In this document: positions 17,712 to 26,758 of the stretch, one piece after another
Position numbering within the stretch: the stretch's first letter is position 1
How the letters are laid out: every line of letters begins with the position of its first letter
Assembly: GCA_022846035.1 (NCBI GenBank)
Contig: AP025580.1
Location: forward strand, 2,480,001-2,544,000
Source of the DNA: Christensenellaceae bacterium
GTDB taxonomy: Bacteria; Bacillota; Clostridia; Christensenellales; Christensenellaceae
Direction: 5' to 3'
Length of the DNA stretch: 64,000 nucleotides
The notes under the pieces: generated by a model
Database searches by the model: none
The model's input: only the letters and a program-made list of their open reading frames with translations
Told to the model about the DNA's origin: nothing
Translations under genes and position numbers: made by a program

Positions 17712-19988
17712 CTACTTTTCTTGCTGTTTTTCACGGTGTTCCTCGACGAACACATCAAATTCTTCTATAGGAAGCGGCGGAGAGAATACATATCCCTGTA
17801 CCATATCGCAGCCGATAGAACGCAGGAATTCCACTTGCTCCGGATACTCCACGCCCTCTGCCACCGTTTTCATGCGGAGCGCCTGCGCCATATTGACGAT
17901 GCCTTTCACAAGTTCCCTGTCGCGGTGTGCGTTTTTCCCCTCGCGGAAAAACAGCATGTCGATCTTCAGCACGTCCATTGGCAAATCTTTTAATATATTG
18001 AGCGAGGAATGTCCCGCGCCAAAGTCGTCCAGCGAACACAGGAAGCCGTTTTTCTGGAATTCTTCCACAATGTTCTGGAACAAATCGTGGTTATCAAAAA
18101 CAATGCTTTCCGTGAACTCCAGCTCGATACGCCTGTCGGGTATCCGGTACTTATTCTTAATCCCGATATACCTGTCCACAAAGTCCGGCTGCAGCATGCA
18201 CAGCCTGGAAACATTCACAGAAATCACCACCGGCGTTTCAAGGCCGCCGAGGAGCCTTTCACGGTATAACCTGCAAACAGACTCAAGCATATATTCGTCG
18301 AGTTTGATGACAAATCCGTTGCGCTCAAATAGCGGAATGAATTCTGAGGGCGGCAGGAGGCCCAGCTCCGGACTGATCCAGCGCACCAGCGCCTCCGCGC
18401 CTGCGGCGACGTCCCCGTGCTGTATGTCGATCTTAGGCTGCATATATACCTTGAACTCCCCGTCGCGCAGGGCGTTTTCCATCCTTGCCTCAAGAACGGC
18501 GTCATGTAGTATTTTATCCCTCATTTTTTCCGAGTAAAACGCATATTGCGGGCCGTTGAGGTTCTTGACGGATTTCTGCGCAACATTGGCGCGGTCGAGC
18601 ATACCGTTCACAGTCAGCTCCCCGTCCTGCCCGTCGATCACGTATATCCCTGAACAAAGCTCCAGCTTATATCCGTGATCCGCCGTCTCGTGGTACGCCG
18701 CCAGCTTTTTACAAATCTCCATAAACCGCAGGGCCGACTCTTCGCGCGATATATATTCGCGTAACACGACGAAATTGTCGCCCGTTACACGGCAAAAAGC
18801 CTCTCCCTCGCGCATATCCGACGCGATGAGGTCCGCCCAATACTTAAGCACCCTATCCCCCGCGTCATATCCGAACAGGTCGTTTACCACTTTGAAATTT
18901 TTGAGGTCGCTGTACCAGAGGGAATATTGCTTCCCGTTCTTTTTACAGAGCAGCTTGCGCGCATCAGTTAAGAACTTCGAATAATTGTGGTATCCTGTAA
19001 GCGGATCGTTAAACGCCACCTTTTTGAGCGCATCCATGCCTTTGTCGTTTGTACGCTTAATCAGCAACATCAGGAATATGAATACCAATATCGCCCCCGC
19101 AATAATGCCGATAAGCCCCCATGTCATGACGGCGACCGTCTGATTGATTTCCGCTTCCGGTACAACGCTGAATATGAACCAGTCGTTAACGCCGAGCGGC
19201 GTATAAGACGCCCACAAATGCTCCCCGCGATGCGTATACTCTATAAATCCGCTTTTCCCTTGGGCAAGGTCCGCCTTAAGTCTGACGCGTTCGTCTTCCT
19301 CAAAGGGATAAACGGTAAAAATATTAAGCGCGTCCTCCCCCTGGTCCACAGACGGATGCGTGGAGCGTATCACATACGTGCCGTCGTCGCTGATAATACT
19401 CGCATAGCCCTTGCCGTTGAACATGGACGTGTCAACAATATTACTCAATATACTCGCTTCATTTACGGCGCACAATACTTTAACGACCTCGCCATTGTGC
19501 CAGATTGGAACCGCGAAATAGTTCACCCAAAAATCACCGATTTCCGCTTTCTGTGTTTTTGTGATTACATTTTCGCCAGCGTACGCCCTGTCCACAAAGT
19601 CCTTATCCTGCAGATCCACATTATAATAAGGAACACCGCTTATATCGACGCCGTTTGTAATTCCGTCCCTGTCCGTAAAGCCCATACGGACAAACGTATT
19701 GTTCCGGTTGATTGCGTCAAGAACAGGCAGCAGCGCCTCAAAATCCGGATCGTCCATCGAGCCGATGATCCCTGCGATACCGTCCAGCGTCTGGAAATCC
19801 CCCTGCACCTGCTTGTCGACGGCCATTTTGCTTTGCTGCGCAACCTCCTGCATATATGCGCGCGTTTCTTTCTTGTTTTCATCGACCGCATAACGCAAAA
19901 AAAGCACGCTTGCCAGGAGGAAGACGGCGCACACGATCACGGCAATGATATAAATCCGTTGTTGGAGGATCCTCTGCATTTTTCCCAT
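17712..19988 (-). CDS. dCache sensor with degenerate GGDEF and intact EAL domain (c-di-GMP phosphodiesterase)
   Basis: 758 residues. TM1 at 12-32, an extracellular dCache-like ligand domain (35-285), TM2 at 288-310, GGDEF-like domain (320-480) and EAL domain (495-745). The GGDEF signature is TGDNF (402-406), so cyclase activity is unlikely. The EAL domain keeps EALVRW (532-537), the NVSR and EFTES stretches, DDFGAG, KIDMLF and AEGVE, so c-di-GMP hydrolysis is expected, possibly with GTP-binding control from the GGDEF part. Start at ATG 19988 fits the first membrane segment; an ATG 9 nt later is possible. Monocistronic, flanked by terminators. Confidence 0.9.
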   Translation of the reverse strand: MGKMQRILQQRIYIIAVIVCAVFLLASVLFLRYAVDENKKETRAYMQEVAQQSKMAVDKQVQGDFQTLDGIAGIIGSMDDPDFEALLPVLDAINRNNTFVRMGFTDRDGITNGVDISGVPYYNVDLQDKDFVDRAYAGENVITKTQKAEIGDFWVNYFAVPIWHNGEVVKVLCAVNEASILSNIVDTSMFNGKGYASIISDDGTYVIRSTHPSVDQGEDALNIFTVYPFEEDERVRLKADLAQGKSGFIEYTHRGEHLWASYTPLGVNDWFIFSVVPEAEINQTVAVMTWGLIGIIAGAILVFIFLMLLIKRTNDKGMDALKKVAFNDPLTGYHNYSKFLTDARKLLCKKNGKQYSLWYSDLKNFKVVNDLFGYDAGDRVLKYWADLIASDMREGEAFCRVTGDNFVVLREYISREESALRFMEICKKLAAYHETADHGYKLELCSGIYVIDGQDGELTVNGMLDRANVAQKSVKNLNGPQYAFYSEKMRDKILHDAVLEARMENALRDGEFKVYMQPKIDIQHGDVAAGAEALVRWISPELGLLPPSEFIPLFERNGFVIKLDEYMLESVCRLYRERLLGGLETPVVISVNVSRLCMLQPDFVDRYIGIKNKYRIPDRRIELEFTESIVFDNHDLFQNIVEEFQKNGFLCSLDDFGAGHSSLNILKDLPMDVLKIDMLFFREGKNAHRDRELVKGIVNMAQALRMKTVAEGVEYPEQVEFLRSIGCDMVQGYVFSPPLPIEEFDVFVEEHREKQQEK

Positions 19989-20165
19989 ATATGCCCTGTC
20001 CGGTATTATTATTAGACCTGCTCCGCTAACAAACTCGCAAGGAACATACTTTACGTTGATAATAATACCATGGAACGCTCGCAAGGGCAATCATAAAGTC
20101 TGCCCTCCTCTCGCCGCGCTTCTTTTGTCACGGCGGCACATTCCCCCGCTTTTTTCCTCCATTAT

Positions 20166-20196
20166 AAAAAAGATCGCTCCTTTGCAGGTAGCGATC
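20166..20196 (-). terminator. Intrinsic terminator after the acyltransferase/zinc-ribbon pair
   Basis: GATCGCT...AGCGATC stem (20172-20196) followed on the minus strand by TTTTTT. It lies 70 nt after the zinc-ribbon gene. A second stem (GCGCCTATCTAGGCGC, 20203-20218) stands just before it on that transcript; together they could be a structured 3' end. Confidence 0.78.
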
Positions 20197-20265
20197 AATT
20201 ACGCGCCTATCTAGGCGCCCAGGACGACAGCTAAGATACCGCTTTATTTTCTACGTAAATCCCTT

Positions 20266-20943
20266 TTAGAAACGCACCCGCCGCACGGCCGTTTCCTTAT
20301 ATTTCTTATTGGCAAACATAAGCATCCCCAAAAACGTCACCAGGGAATAGGCCGCGCTCATAAAAAACGTCCAGAACATATGCACAACGCCTATCTCCAC
20401 CGCGATCATCGGCGCAAACCCGATCACCAGTATCATAAAGCCATAAAGCAGGTATTCGCTCCACAGCATTTTGCGTTTGCATACAATATAGGTTGCCAGG
20501 GAAATCATCGCCGCCGCTTCGATCGGGATACCAAATATAAGCGACCAGAGTCCGCCGCCCGCGTTCAGGTCAAATACAATGAGCATCAGCGAGATCATGA
20601 CTACCTGCACAAAAAACTTGACGCTGCCGCGCGTCTTGGAACGAATCGTATGCAGCACCAAAACCCAGATATAACCAAGAATCACAGCTATATCCAAAAA
20701 CCAATAGCCGCCCTCCGTTCCGCGCGTCAGTAAGTTAATAAATGCGCAAACCGCTACGATAATCATCGAAACCACAAGGGCTTGGTACCGCGCACCTGTA
20801 TTTGGCGCCGGCGCCTCTTTTTTCACACGATAGACGGGATACGCTTCGTGCTTTGTTTTATTTTCATCAGAGGCAAGCGTTTCCCCGCATAACGGACATA
20901 CACTTCCCTCCACCCTTACATTACAATGTTCACAACGCTTCAT
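20266..20943 (-). CDS. Zinc-ribbon membrane protein (DUF6320 type), copy 1
   Basis: 225 residues. An N-terminal zinc ribbon (CEHCNVRVEGSVCPLCG, two CxxC pairs) is followed by a Lys/Pro linker and six membrane segments (about 58-215). ATG 20943 is chosen because the zinc ribbon begins there and a GGGGTAA box is 7 nt upstream; it overlaps the end of the acyltransferase gene by 14 nt. A paralogous pair with the same order and overlap is at 29536-31490. Function unknown; tight coupling implies a membrane partner for the acyltransferase. Confidence 0.8.
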   Translation of the reverse strand: MKRCEHCNVRVEGSVCPLCGETLASDENKTKHEAYPVYRVKKEAPAPNTGARYQALVVSMIIVAVCAFINLLTRGTEGGYWFLDIAVILGYIWVLVLHTIRSKTRGSVKFFVQVVMISLMLIVFDLNAGGGLWSLIFGIPIEAAAMISLATYIVCKRKMLWSEYLLYGFMILVIGFAPMIAVEIGVVHMFWTFFMSAAYSLVTFLGMLMFANKKYKETAVRRVRF

Positions 20944-22213
20944 TACAGTTACCCCAATTATTGGTATAGATGTCAATGTCCTCGCTCACGTTCCGTGCCA
21001 GAAAGCGGAAAAAGTGGCGGATCATGTTTGCCTGCTTAATAGAGCGGATAAACGAAATCGTCATTTTCCCATTCACCGAACACATACAGCAGTTGACGGG
21101 ACTGCGTTCCGTCGGATAAATCACCGTTTCCATACGGTCCACAAGCGGCTTCATATCGTCCGGCAACTTTACCTCGCCCACGTTCGAAACCGTCATTGTC
21201 TTAACGTCCTCGCTGAAAAACGCAAATACAAATCTCGTGCCCGCGTCCCTCATAAATCTCGGAACACCCTGCACCACAGGGTTCTCCATCACGCCGCAGC
21301 TCTCCGCCACCGCGCTTTTTAATTGATCGGTCTTTGTCTTTTCCTTAAGCTGCGTCATAACCTTATCAAGGATCGCTTCAAATGTCAAATACGTATCGGT
21401 GGGGATGGTGATATTGACGATACAAAAGAAATTCCGCAGCGTCTTCGATGGGAAAACGCTCCGCAAGTTCACCGGCACGGAAATGACAATCGGCTCCTCG
21501 TCGATCCCCTCACGCACTTCCTCATGATAAATGGAATAAACGGCCAGCGCGGTCAAATATGCCGTAATCGTCGCGGCGCGGCGTTTCGCTTCCCTTTTTA
21601 ACGCCTCTACGCTCACCGTTCCCTGCACCACATTATGCCCGTACGGTTCAAATACCGTTCCCTTGACCTTAAATGCCGCCGGCGCCTTTACAATCTTTTT
21701 TTTATGCGCCGGATCGTGATAGCGCAAAAGAGCGTCTTCCGCTTCCTCCGCCGTTGGCTCGTCCTCCGGCAACAGCACCATCCCCTGCGGATCAATCTTT
21801 TTTCCCTGCAGCCGGAAATACGCAAGCAGCAGCGTCTTTAAAAATTCTACCGCGCCCGTACCGTCTGCCAGCGCGTGAAACATCTCAAGCGAGATTCTCT
21901 TTTCATGGTAGAGGATACGGAACAGGTAGCCGTTGTTCTCGCCCTCGCCGATCATACCGCATGGGTAATCCCGCTCCCTAAAAATACGGAACGGCTCGCC
22001 TACCTGTTCAAAATGCTGGTCAAACGCGGTGGAAGCAAGCTTCACCGTAAACACCGGAAACCGCTTTAAAATGCTATCCACCGCCTGTTGCAGCAGGCCG
22101 CCATCTATCTCTTGCGTCAATACCGCTGCAATCCGGTAGATAGACGTATTTGTTTTTCTGGTCACGGGCGGAAACAGGGTCGCCGCCGTATCCAGTTTAT
22201 ATTCGGTGTTCAT
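20930..22213 (-). CDS. Condensation-type acyltransferase (alcohol acetyltransferase-like), copy 1
   Basis: 427 residues with the CoA-dependent acyltransferase/condensation fold. The active-site HxxxDG motif is HALADG at 113-118 in EMFHALADGTGAVEFLKTLL, and the second conserved part around VISVPVNLRSVFPSKTLRNF corresponds to the latch and floor region. No carrier or adenylation domain is attached, so it likely acylates a small alcohol, lipid or sugar, as suggested for the alcohol acetyltransferase/PapA group. ATG 22213 has GAGG upstream. The acceptor and the acyl group are unknown. Confidence 0.82.
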   Translation of the reverse strand: MNTEYKLDTAATLFPPVTRKTNTSIYRIAAVLTQEIDGGLLQQAVDSILKRFPVFTVKLASTAFDQHFEQVGEPFRIFRERDYPCGMIGEGENNGYLFRILYHEKRISLEMFHALADGTGAVEFLKTLLLAYFRLQGKKIDPQGMVLLPEDEPTAEEAEDALLRYHDPAHKKKIVKAPAAFKVKGTVFEPYGHNVVQGTVSVEALKREAKRRAATITAYLTALAVYSIYHEEVREGIDEEPIVISVPVNLRSVFPSKTLRNFFCIVNITIPTDTYLTFEAILDKVMTQLKEKTKTDQLKSAVAESCGVMENPVVQGVPRFMRDAGTRFVFAFFSEDVKTMTVSNVGEVKLPDDMKPLVDRMETVIYPTERSPVNCCMCSVNGKMTISFIRSIKQANMIRHFFRFLARNVSEDIDIYTNNWGNCNEAL

Positions 22214-22270
22214 AGAACCTCGTTTTCTTGTTTCATCGCCCACATAGGATCTTAGGCGTACCTTGGCAAA

Positions 22271-22298
22271 TGGGAGAGGATTTTCTCATCCTCTCCCA
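22271..22298 (-). terminator. Stem-loop terminator after the DUF4097 operon
   Basis: TGGGAGAGGA / TCCTCTCCCA, a perfect 10-bp stem (22271-22298). The T tract on the minus strand is short (ATTTG), so termination may be partial. Confidence 0.6.
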
Positions 22299-22355
22299 TT
22301 TTACCATGTCCGTCGTACGGAACTTATAAAGAATTCTTAAAATATCATTAAATTT

Positions 22356-23357
22356 TTACCTGTTGATGATGTCGAGCGATCCCGATACCGTATTAATATT
22401 GAGTTCTATCCCGCCGTTCCCGTACTGGTCGTTCTTCATCGCGAAGTCGTTTCTGGTGCTGCCCGATACCGTATCATACGACAACGTAAAGCCGTCGTTT
22501 TCCGGAAGGATGATCTCTACCGCGCCCGAGATCGTATCCGCTGAGATTTCTTCCAGCTTGTCCGCGTTGCCGCATGCAAAACGAACCGCACCGCTTGTCG
22601 TATCCGCGGACATTTTCCCTGCCTTTTCCGTCGTTACCGTTACCGAACCGGATGTGCTTGAAATATCCGTATCCAGGAAAGTTCCCTGTGCCGAAATCGC
22701 GCCCGAGACCGTATCCGCGCGGAAAGTATCCGCAGAAATGCCGTTTACCTCAATGCTTCCGCTCGTACTGTCGGTTTTCATTTCTCCAAATATACCGTTG
22801 CTTAGGGCGATCATACCGGACGTCGTATCAAACACCCCTCGTTTCGCGCCGACTCCCCGCGAGGTAATGGAACCGGAAACCGTGCTAACCTCGAGCGTTC
22901 CCGCATAGTCCTTAGGTATATAAAGCGTCACCTTGATGTCCTTGCTCTTGCCCCAGTCTGTAAAGATCGTGCGTTTCACGCGGCCACTCTGCACGAGCAG
23001 TTCGCCGTTCTTGGTACCATAGTGCATAATGTCTTCTTCGTCAAGCTGCTTATTGCTCGTTTGTTCCGCGCGGATCATCGCATCGTCCGAAAGAACGACT
23101 TCCACGCGTTCTTCCACAAACTGTAAGGAGATTCTCTTAATGCCGTTGCTGTCTTTTTCAAAATTTGTACTTGTTTGCGCGTCGTCCGGCAATTGGTCAA
23201 AGAAGCCGTTTAAGTTGATTCCCACATTGGAAAACACATTTGATACGCCCGACCATGCGTTGTTCCACCACGTACCGCCGATGATTCCCCAAACCAGGAT
23301 AACCGTGAGGATCACGGCAATCACCGTCCAAATTACGATTTTACCTATTTTACTCAT
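22356..23357 (-). CDS. DUF4097 family beta-strand repeat protein, membrane-anchored
   Basis: 333 residues. One N-terminal membrane helix (6-28) then a DUF4097 putative adhesin domain made of about ten short repeats with the core D(T/S)xSGxI, such as VSTVSGSITSRG and ADTTSGAVRFAC, a beta-solenoid pattern. It is last in the PadR-HAAS-2TM-DUF4097 operon, an arrangement known from many Bacillota as an envelope-stress-like module (compare LiaG/YvlB relatives). The exact role is unknown. Confidence 0.87.
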   Translation of the reverse strand: MSKIGKIVIWTVIAVILTVILVWGIIGGTWWNNAWSGVSNVFSNVGINLNGFFDQLPDDAQTSTNFEKDSNGIKRISLQFVEERVEVVLSDDAMIRAEQTSNKQLDEEDIMHYGTKNGELLVQSGRVKRTIFTDWGKSKDIKVTLYIPKDYAGTLEVSTVSGSITSRGVGAKRGVFDTTSGMIALSNGIFGEMKTDSTSGSIEVNGISADTFRADTVSGAISAQGTFLDTDISSTSGSVTVTTEKAGKMSADTTSGAVRFACGNADKLEEISADTISGAVEIILPENDGFTLSYDTVSGSTRNDFAMKNDQYGNGGIELNINTVSGSLDIINR

Positions 23358-23369
23358 ATCCTTGCTCCC

Positions 23370-23720
23370 TTATTTTACGTTGACCTTGACGATCTGCTGG
23401 ATTGCCGCTCCGATCAGAAAAATCACCCAGCTCAGCGCCCACGCTCCTGTTGTAAAGCTAATCAAAAAGTATAATACCACGATTGCAATCCACATTGCGC
23501 TCGTATAGGCCGAAATTTTCTGGTCGCGTGTCTGCGTCTCGTTCTGCGTCATGGTTGCAGCCTTTATAATTTGCTCCGTTGCCGCGCCGATCAAAAAGAT
23601 GATCCAGGTAATATACCACGCGCCCGTTCCAAAGCTGATCAGAAAATATGCCGCGACTACAATCAGCCAAAACGCGCTCTGATATGCCTTACATTTCTCC
23701 CTTTGCTGCTTTTCATCCAT
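23370..23720 (-). CDS. Small membrane protein made of two tandem 2-TM modules
   Basis: 116 residues formed by two copies of a module of about 55 residues. Each has a short charged segment, then a helix like AFWLIVVAAYFLISF and the block AWYITWIIFLIGAATEQIIK (second copy AWALSWVIFLIGAAIQQIVK). A third copy ends the adjacent HAAS protein. ATG 23720 is used because AGGTGA lies 6 nt before it. Function unknown; probably works in the membrane with its operon partners. Confidence 0.8.
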   Translation of the reverse strand: MDEKQQREKCKAYQSAFWLIVVAAYFLISFGTGAWYITWIIFLIGAATEQIIKAATMTQNETQTRDQKISAYTSAMWIAIVVLYFLISFTTGAWALSWVIFLIGAAIQQIVKVNVK

Positions 23721-23732
23721 TGTAATCACCTC

Positions 23733-24377
23733 TTATTTCCTGGCAGATACCTTGATGATCTGTTCCACCGCCGCCGCGATCAGGAAGATGATCCAGGTAA
23801 TGTACCAGGCCATCGTCAGAAAGCTTAAGATAAAGTAAAGCGCTACCACCAACGACCAGAACGCGCCCAGGTAGGCCGAGCGTTTTTCATTCTTCGTCTT
23901 GTTCTCTACCTGCCATTGTTTAAAGTCCTCAACCATCGTATCGTCCATTTTTTCATATTTGGGCCGCATGGAGCTGTTGTAAACCAACAATCCTGTCGCA
24001 ATGGCGATCAGCGCAAACATCAGCGTAAGGCCGATAACCGGCTGGCCGGACGTTCCCATAATGATAATTGTCACCGGTGACAAAATATAAAGCGCGACCG
24101 CGATCGCCACCAGCTTTGCCGATTTCCTGCGTTCCTCTTCCGTCTTTTGTTTGTCCGCAGGACTGTAATCGCTTGCGCTTGCAATCAATTCGTCTACATC
24201 TCCCACGCTGCTCTTTACGACCTCATACGCTTCTTGCTCCGTCGCGCCCGACTCGATCAGGTCGTAATATTTTTCTTTCAGGTTCATAAAGATTTCCTGA
24301 CGCAGCTCGATCATCTTTTTTGTCTTGGGCGCATCCGCAAACAGGTTTTCCACATATTGGCGTAAATTTTCTTCCAT
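23733..24377 (-). CDS. HAAS/DUF1700-domain membrane protein
   Basis: 214 residues. Residues 1-70 form the HAAS signalling domain (EEAYEVVKSSVGDVDELI), followed by membrane helices (about 88-130) and a C-terminal 2-TM module (LGAFWSLVVALYFIL, AWYITWIIFLIAAAVEQIIK) shared with the next gene. HAAS proteins are found after PadR regulators and are thought to transmit signals between the regulator and membrane partners. GGGAGG box 8 nt before the ATG. Confidence 0.86.
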   Translation of the reverse strand: MEENLRQYVENLFADAPKTKKMIELRQEIFMNLKEKYYDLIESGATEQEAYEVVKSSVGDVDELIASASDYSPADKQKTEEERRKSAKLVAIAVALYILSPVTIIIMGTSGQPVIGLTLMFALIAIATGLLVYNSSMRPKYEKMDDTMVEDFKQWQVENKTKNEKRSAYLGAFWSLVVALYFILSFLTMAWYITWIIFLIAAAVEQIIKVSARK

Positions 24378-24416
24378 TTTTTGATCCTCCCGTTATGATT
24401 CCATACAAATTAATTA

Positions 24417-24737
24417 TTATATCAGGCTGTCGATCAGTTTTTTCGTCTTTGCCCAATCTTCCTTGTTTGTCTCATAAAGCGCCCGTCCAAGCGGTGTCAC
24501 CCGATAATACCGCCTGCGCGCGCCTGTTGTCTCGTCTCCCCAGTAGGATTCTATCATCCCCGCGTTTTCCAGCCTGCGGAATGCGGAATAAAGCGTCGCT
24601 TCCTTCAGCTCGTATTCCCCCAGCGTCGTCTGCTGGATCGATTTATTGATTTCATATCCATAACTGTCTTTTTTGAGCAGTTGCGCCAGTATGATCGTCT
24701 CCGTATGCCCACGGATCAAATCTGATGTTAAGGACAT
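24417..24737 (-). CDS. PadR-family transcriptional regulator
   Basis: 106 residues: a winged helix (LLKKDSYGYEINKSI, ELKEATLYSAFRRLENAGMIESYW, wing TGARRRYYRVTPLG) plus a short C-terminal helix. ATG 24737 has GGAGG 8 nt upstream; a longer frame exists but lacks a binding site. First gene of the operon with the HAAS, 2-TM and DUF4097 genes, which it should repress. A TACA-N-TGTA half-palindrome covers the -10. Confidence 0.9.
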   Translation of the reverse strand: MSLTSDLIRGHTETIILAQLLKKDSYGYEINKSIQQTTLGEYELKEATLYSAFRRLENAGMIESYWGDETTGARRRYYRVTPLGRALYETNKEDWAKTKKLIDSLI

Positions 24738-24776
24738 TAGGTATTGCCTCCTCTCCATATATCTCACTTTTCAATT

Positions 24777-24808
24777 TACATTGTATTATCATATACCTCG
24801 CCTGTCAA
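24777..24808 (-). promoter_or_regulatory. padR operon promoter with candidate operator
   Basis: Minus strand TTGACA (24803-24808), 17 nt, TACAAT (24780-24785). TACATTGTA at 24777-24785 is an odd palindrome over the -10, and TACATTG/CAATGTA half-sites recur at the -35 side, consistent with PadR autorepression. Confidence 0.65.
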
Positions 24809-24840
24809 TGTATATTTCAAAAAAAGATATTGTTTCTCTC

Positions 24841-24869
24841 TTGACATTGCTTTCACGCTATATTAACAT
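24841..24869 (+). promoter_or_regulatory. Promoter of the MFS transporter gene
   Basis: TTGACA at 24841-24846, 17 nt, TAACAT at 24864-24869. It fires away from the padR promoter only 33 bp distant, so PadR could affect both directions. Confidence 0.5.
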
Positions 24870-24923
24870 AACAATTCAGGCTCTAAACACAAAAACACTT
24901 TAGGCAAAGGGAGGCGACGGACT

Positions 24924-26180
24924 TTGACACAGGAGAATAAAACAACGGCTGCCGCAAAACAGCCGGATCTTAAATACGCCGGCTGGCAGAGGAAAGTCAT
25001 ACTATTTTTATCCGGACAGACCGTTTCGTTGTTCGGTTCTTCCCTTGTCCAGTTTGCCATCGTCTGGTATATCACGCTTTCCACACAATCCGGAAGTATC
25101 ATGACGATCTCTTCCATCTGCGCGTTCGCACCACAGGTGGTGATTTCACTTTTTTCAGGCGTATGGGCGGACCGTTATAACCGCCGCATCCTCATCATCG
25201 GGGCGGACGCCATGGTCGCGAGCGCGACCTTTATTCTCGCGCTCTTTTTCCTGACTGGCCACGACGACCTGTGGATGATTTTTCTGGTTTCCGCGGTACG
25301 TTCCGTGGGCGCAGGCATCCAAACGCCGGCGGTCAATGCTTTCCTGCCCCAGATCGTTCCGCAGGAAAAGCTGACGCGTATCGGCGGGATTAACGGCAGC
25401 CTGCAGTCAGTTATGTTTATTTTATCACCGGCAGCCGCAGGCGCCCTTCTTTCCTTTACCGAGCTGGAATATACTTTCTTCATTGACGTAGGCACCGCCG
25501 CGATCGCGATCGTCATTATGTTCTGCCTAAAGGTGCCCGCGCATGAAAAAGCACGGCTTAAACAAAAGGGCGGTTATTTCGACGACCTTAAGGCCGGCCT
25601 CAAATACGTGCTGGGGAGCGGATTTTTCCGCGCGTACTTTATCTTTTATGCGCTGTTTTTCATCCTTATTGTTCCGGCAGCTCAGCTCACGCCGCTCATG
25701 GTCTCCCGCACTTTTGGCGACGAATACTGGCGGCTTTCCGCTACGGAGATCGCCTTTTCCGTCGGCGGCGTTGTCGGCGGTATCGTCATTTCCGTATGGG
25801 GCGGCTTCAAAAACCGTATGCATTCCATCGCGCTTTGCTGCATACTCTTCGGTATTTTCACCGCTCTTGTAGGCATTGTGCCCGGCTTTATCGTATTTCT
25901 GGTGCTGATGTTTTTCACCGGAACCACCGTGCCTCTGTTCACTACCCCCTCAATGGTACTGCTCCAGGAGCAGGTCGACCCGAATATGCAGGGCCGCGTG
26001 TTCAGCCTCACGCAAATCGTCATGACGGCCATGATGCCGCTTGGCATGGCTTTCTTCGGCCCCCTTGCCGACCAGGTACGCATCGAGACGCTGATGGTCA
26101 TCACCGGTATTTGCGGCGCGATCGTAGGCGTGCTCATCTTCTTCAACAAGCACTTCAAGCACGGCCTGATTACGGAATAG
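24924..26180 (+). CDS. MFS transporter (enterobactin/macrolide exporter-like)
   Basis: 418 residues with twelve predicted membrane helices. GVWADRYNRRILIIGADAM after TM2-TM3 is the MFS motif A (GxxaDRxxRR), and NMQGRVFSLTQIV in the second half is typical of MFS_3 efflux proteins. The TTG start at 24924 is set by AAGGGAGG 9 nt upstream. Probably exports a drug-like or siderophore-like compound; no substrate gene is nearby. Followed by the aromatic acid exporter-like gene 52 nt later. Confidence 0.87.
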   Translation: MTQENKTTAAAKQPDLKYAGWQRKVILFLSGQTVSLFGSSLVQFAIVWYITLSTQSGSIMTISSICAFAPQVVISLFSGVWADRYNRRILIIGADAMVASATFILALFFLTGHDDLWMIFLVSAVRSVGAGIQTPAVNAFLPQIVPQEKLTRIGGINGSLQSVMFILSPAAAGALLSFTELEYTFFIDVGTAAIAIVIMFCLKVPAHEKARLKQKGGYFDDLKAGLKYVLGSGFFRAYFIFYALFFILIVPAAQLTPLMVSRTFGDEYWRLSATEIAFSVGGVVGGIVISVWGGFKNRMHSIALCCILFGIFTALVGIVPGFIVFLVLMFFTGTTVPLFTTPSMVLLQEQVDPNMQGRVFSLTQIVMTAMMPLGMAFFGPLADQVRIETLMVITGICGAIVGVLIFFNKHFKHGLITE

Positions 26181-26232
26181 GCTTTTTGTTTAGAAATACT
26201 TATGAATCTTAGTACAGAAGAGGCGAATATCA

Positions 26233-26745
26233 ATGGATCTTAGCTACCGTCTCGGATACCGCGCAATCAAGACAGCGATCGCTGTCTTTGTCTGCCTGCT
26301 GCTCGGCTACCTCCTTAACCGGACCGCCGCCTTTGCAGTCATCGCGGCTATCCTGTGTATCCAGCCCACATACGATAAATCAAAGCATACGGGGCTGCAC
26401 CGTATCTTAGGAACGATCCTCGGCTCCCTGTTCAGCTTTGTACCCTTAGAGCTTGCGACCATCATTCCCCAGTCCGCCGAGTACTTGTTCTTGCTGATCT
26501 TGCCCGGCATGATTCTTTTACTGATTTTCGTCTGCAACATTCTGGGTATCAAGGATTCCGTCGGTCCAAGCTGCGTGATCTTCATGGCCATCGTTCTTCT
26601 GCATGCTGGCACCACGCTCGATACGCTCCCCTATGTATTGACGCGGACGGCAGAGACGGTCGCGGGCGTGCTGGTCGCGCTGCCCATCAACCGTTTCCTG
26701 TTCAATCCCCGGGAACTGACGTCCTGCGGGAGCGACGACAAATAA
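26233..26745 (+). CDS. Aromatic acid exporter (ArAE/FUSC) family membrane protein
   Basis: 170 residues, four membrane helices (about 11-30, 34-52, 78-103, 112-150). The block LGYRAIKTAIAVFVC followed by AFAVIAAILCIQPT is the N-terminal signature of the ArAE_1/FUSC family. It ends after the membrane part, so it lacks the cytoplasmic C-terminal domain found in longer members; short versions are common in Bacillota. Downstream is a decayed methyltransferase gene. Role in efflux is inferred from the family. Confidence 0.8.
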   Translation: MDLSYRLGYRAIKTAIAVFVCLLLGYLLNRTAAFAVIAAILCIQPTYDKSKHTGLHRILGTILGSLFSFVPLELATIIPQSAEYLFLLILPGMILLLIFVCNILGIKDSVGPSCVIFMAIVLLHAGTTLDTLPYVLTRTAETVAGVLVALPINRFLFNPRELTSCGSDDK

Positions 26746-26758
26746 TTCCTTACGACCA

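Noticed and set aside
20166-20260. Possible riboswitch (c-di-GMP or other) upstream of the GGDEF-EAL gene
   Set aside because: Two hairpins are present but the c-di-GMP, guanidine and preQ1 core sequences are absent; the stem with a T run fits a simple terminator for the zinc-ribbon gene.
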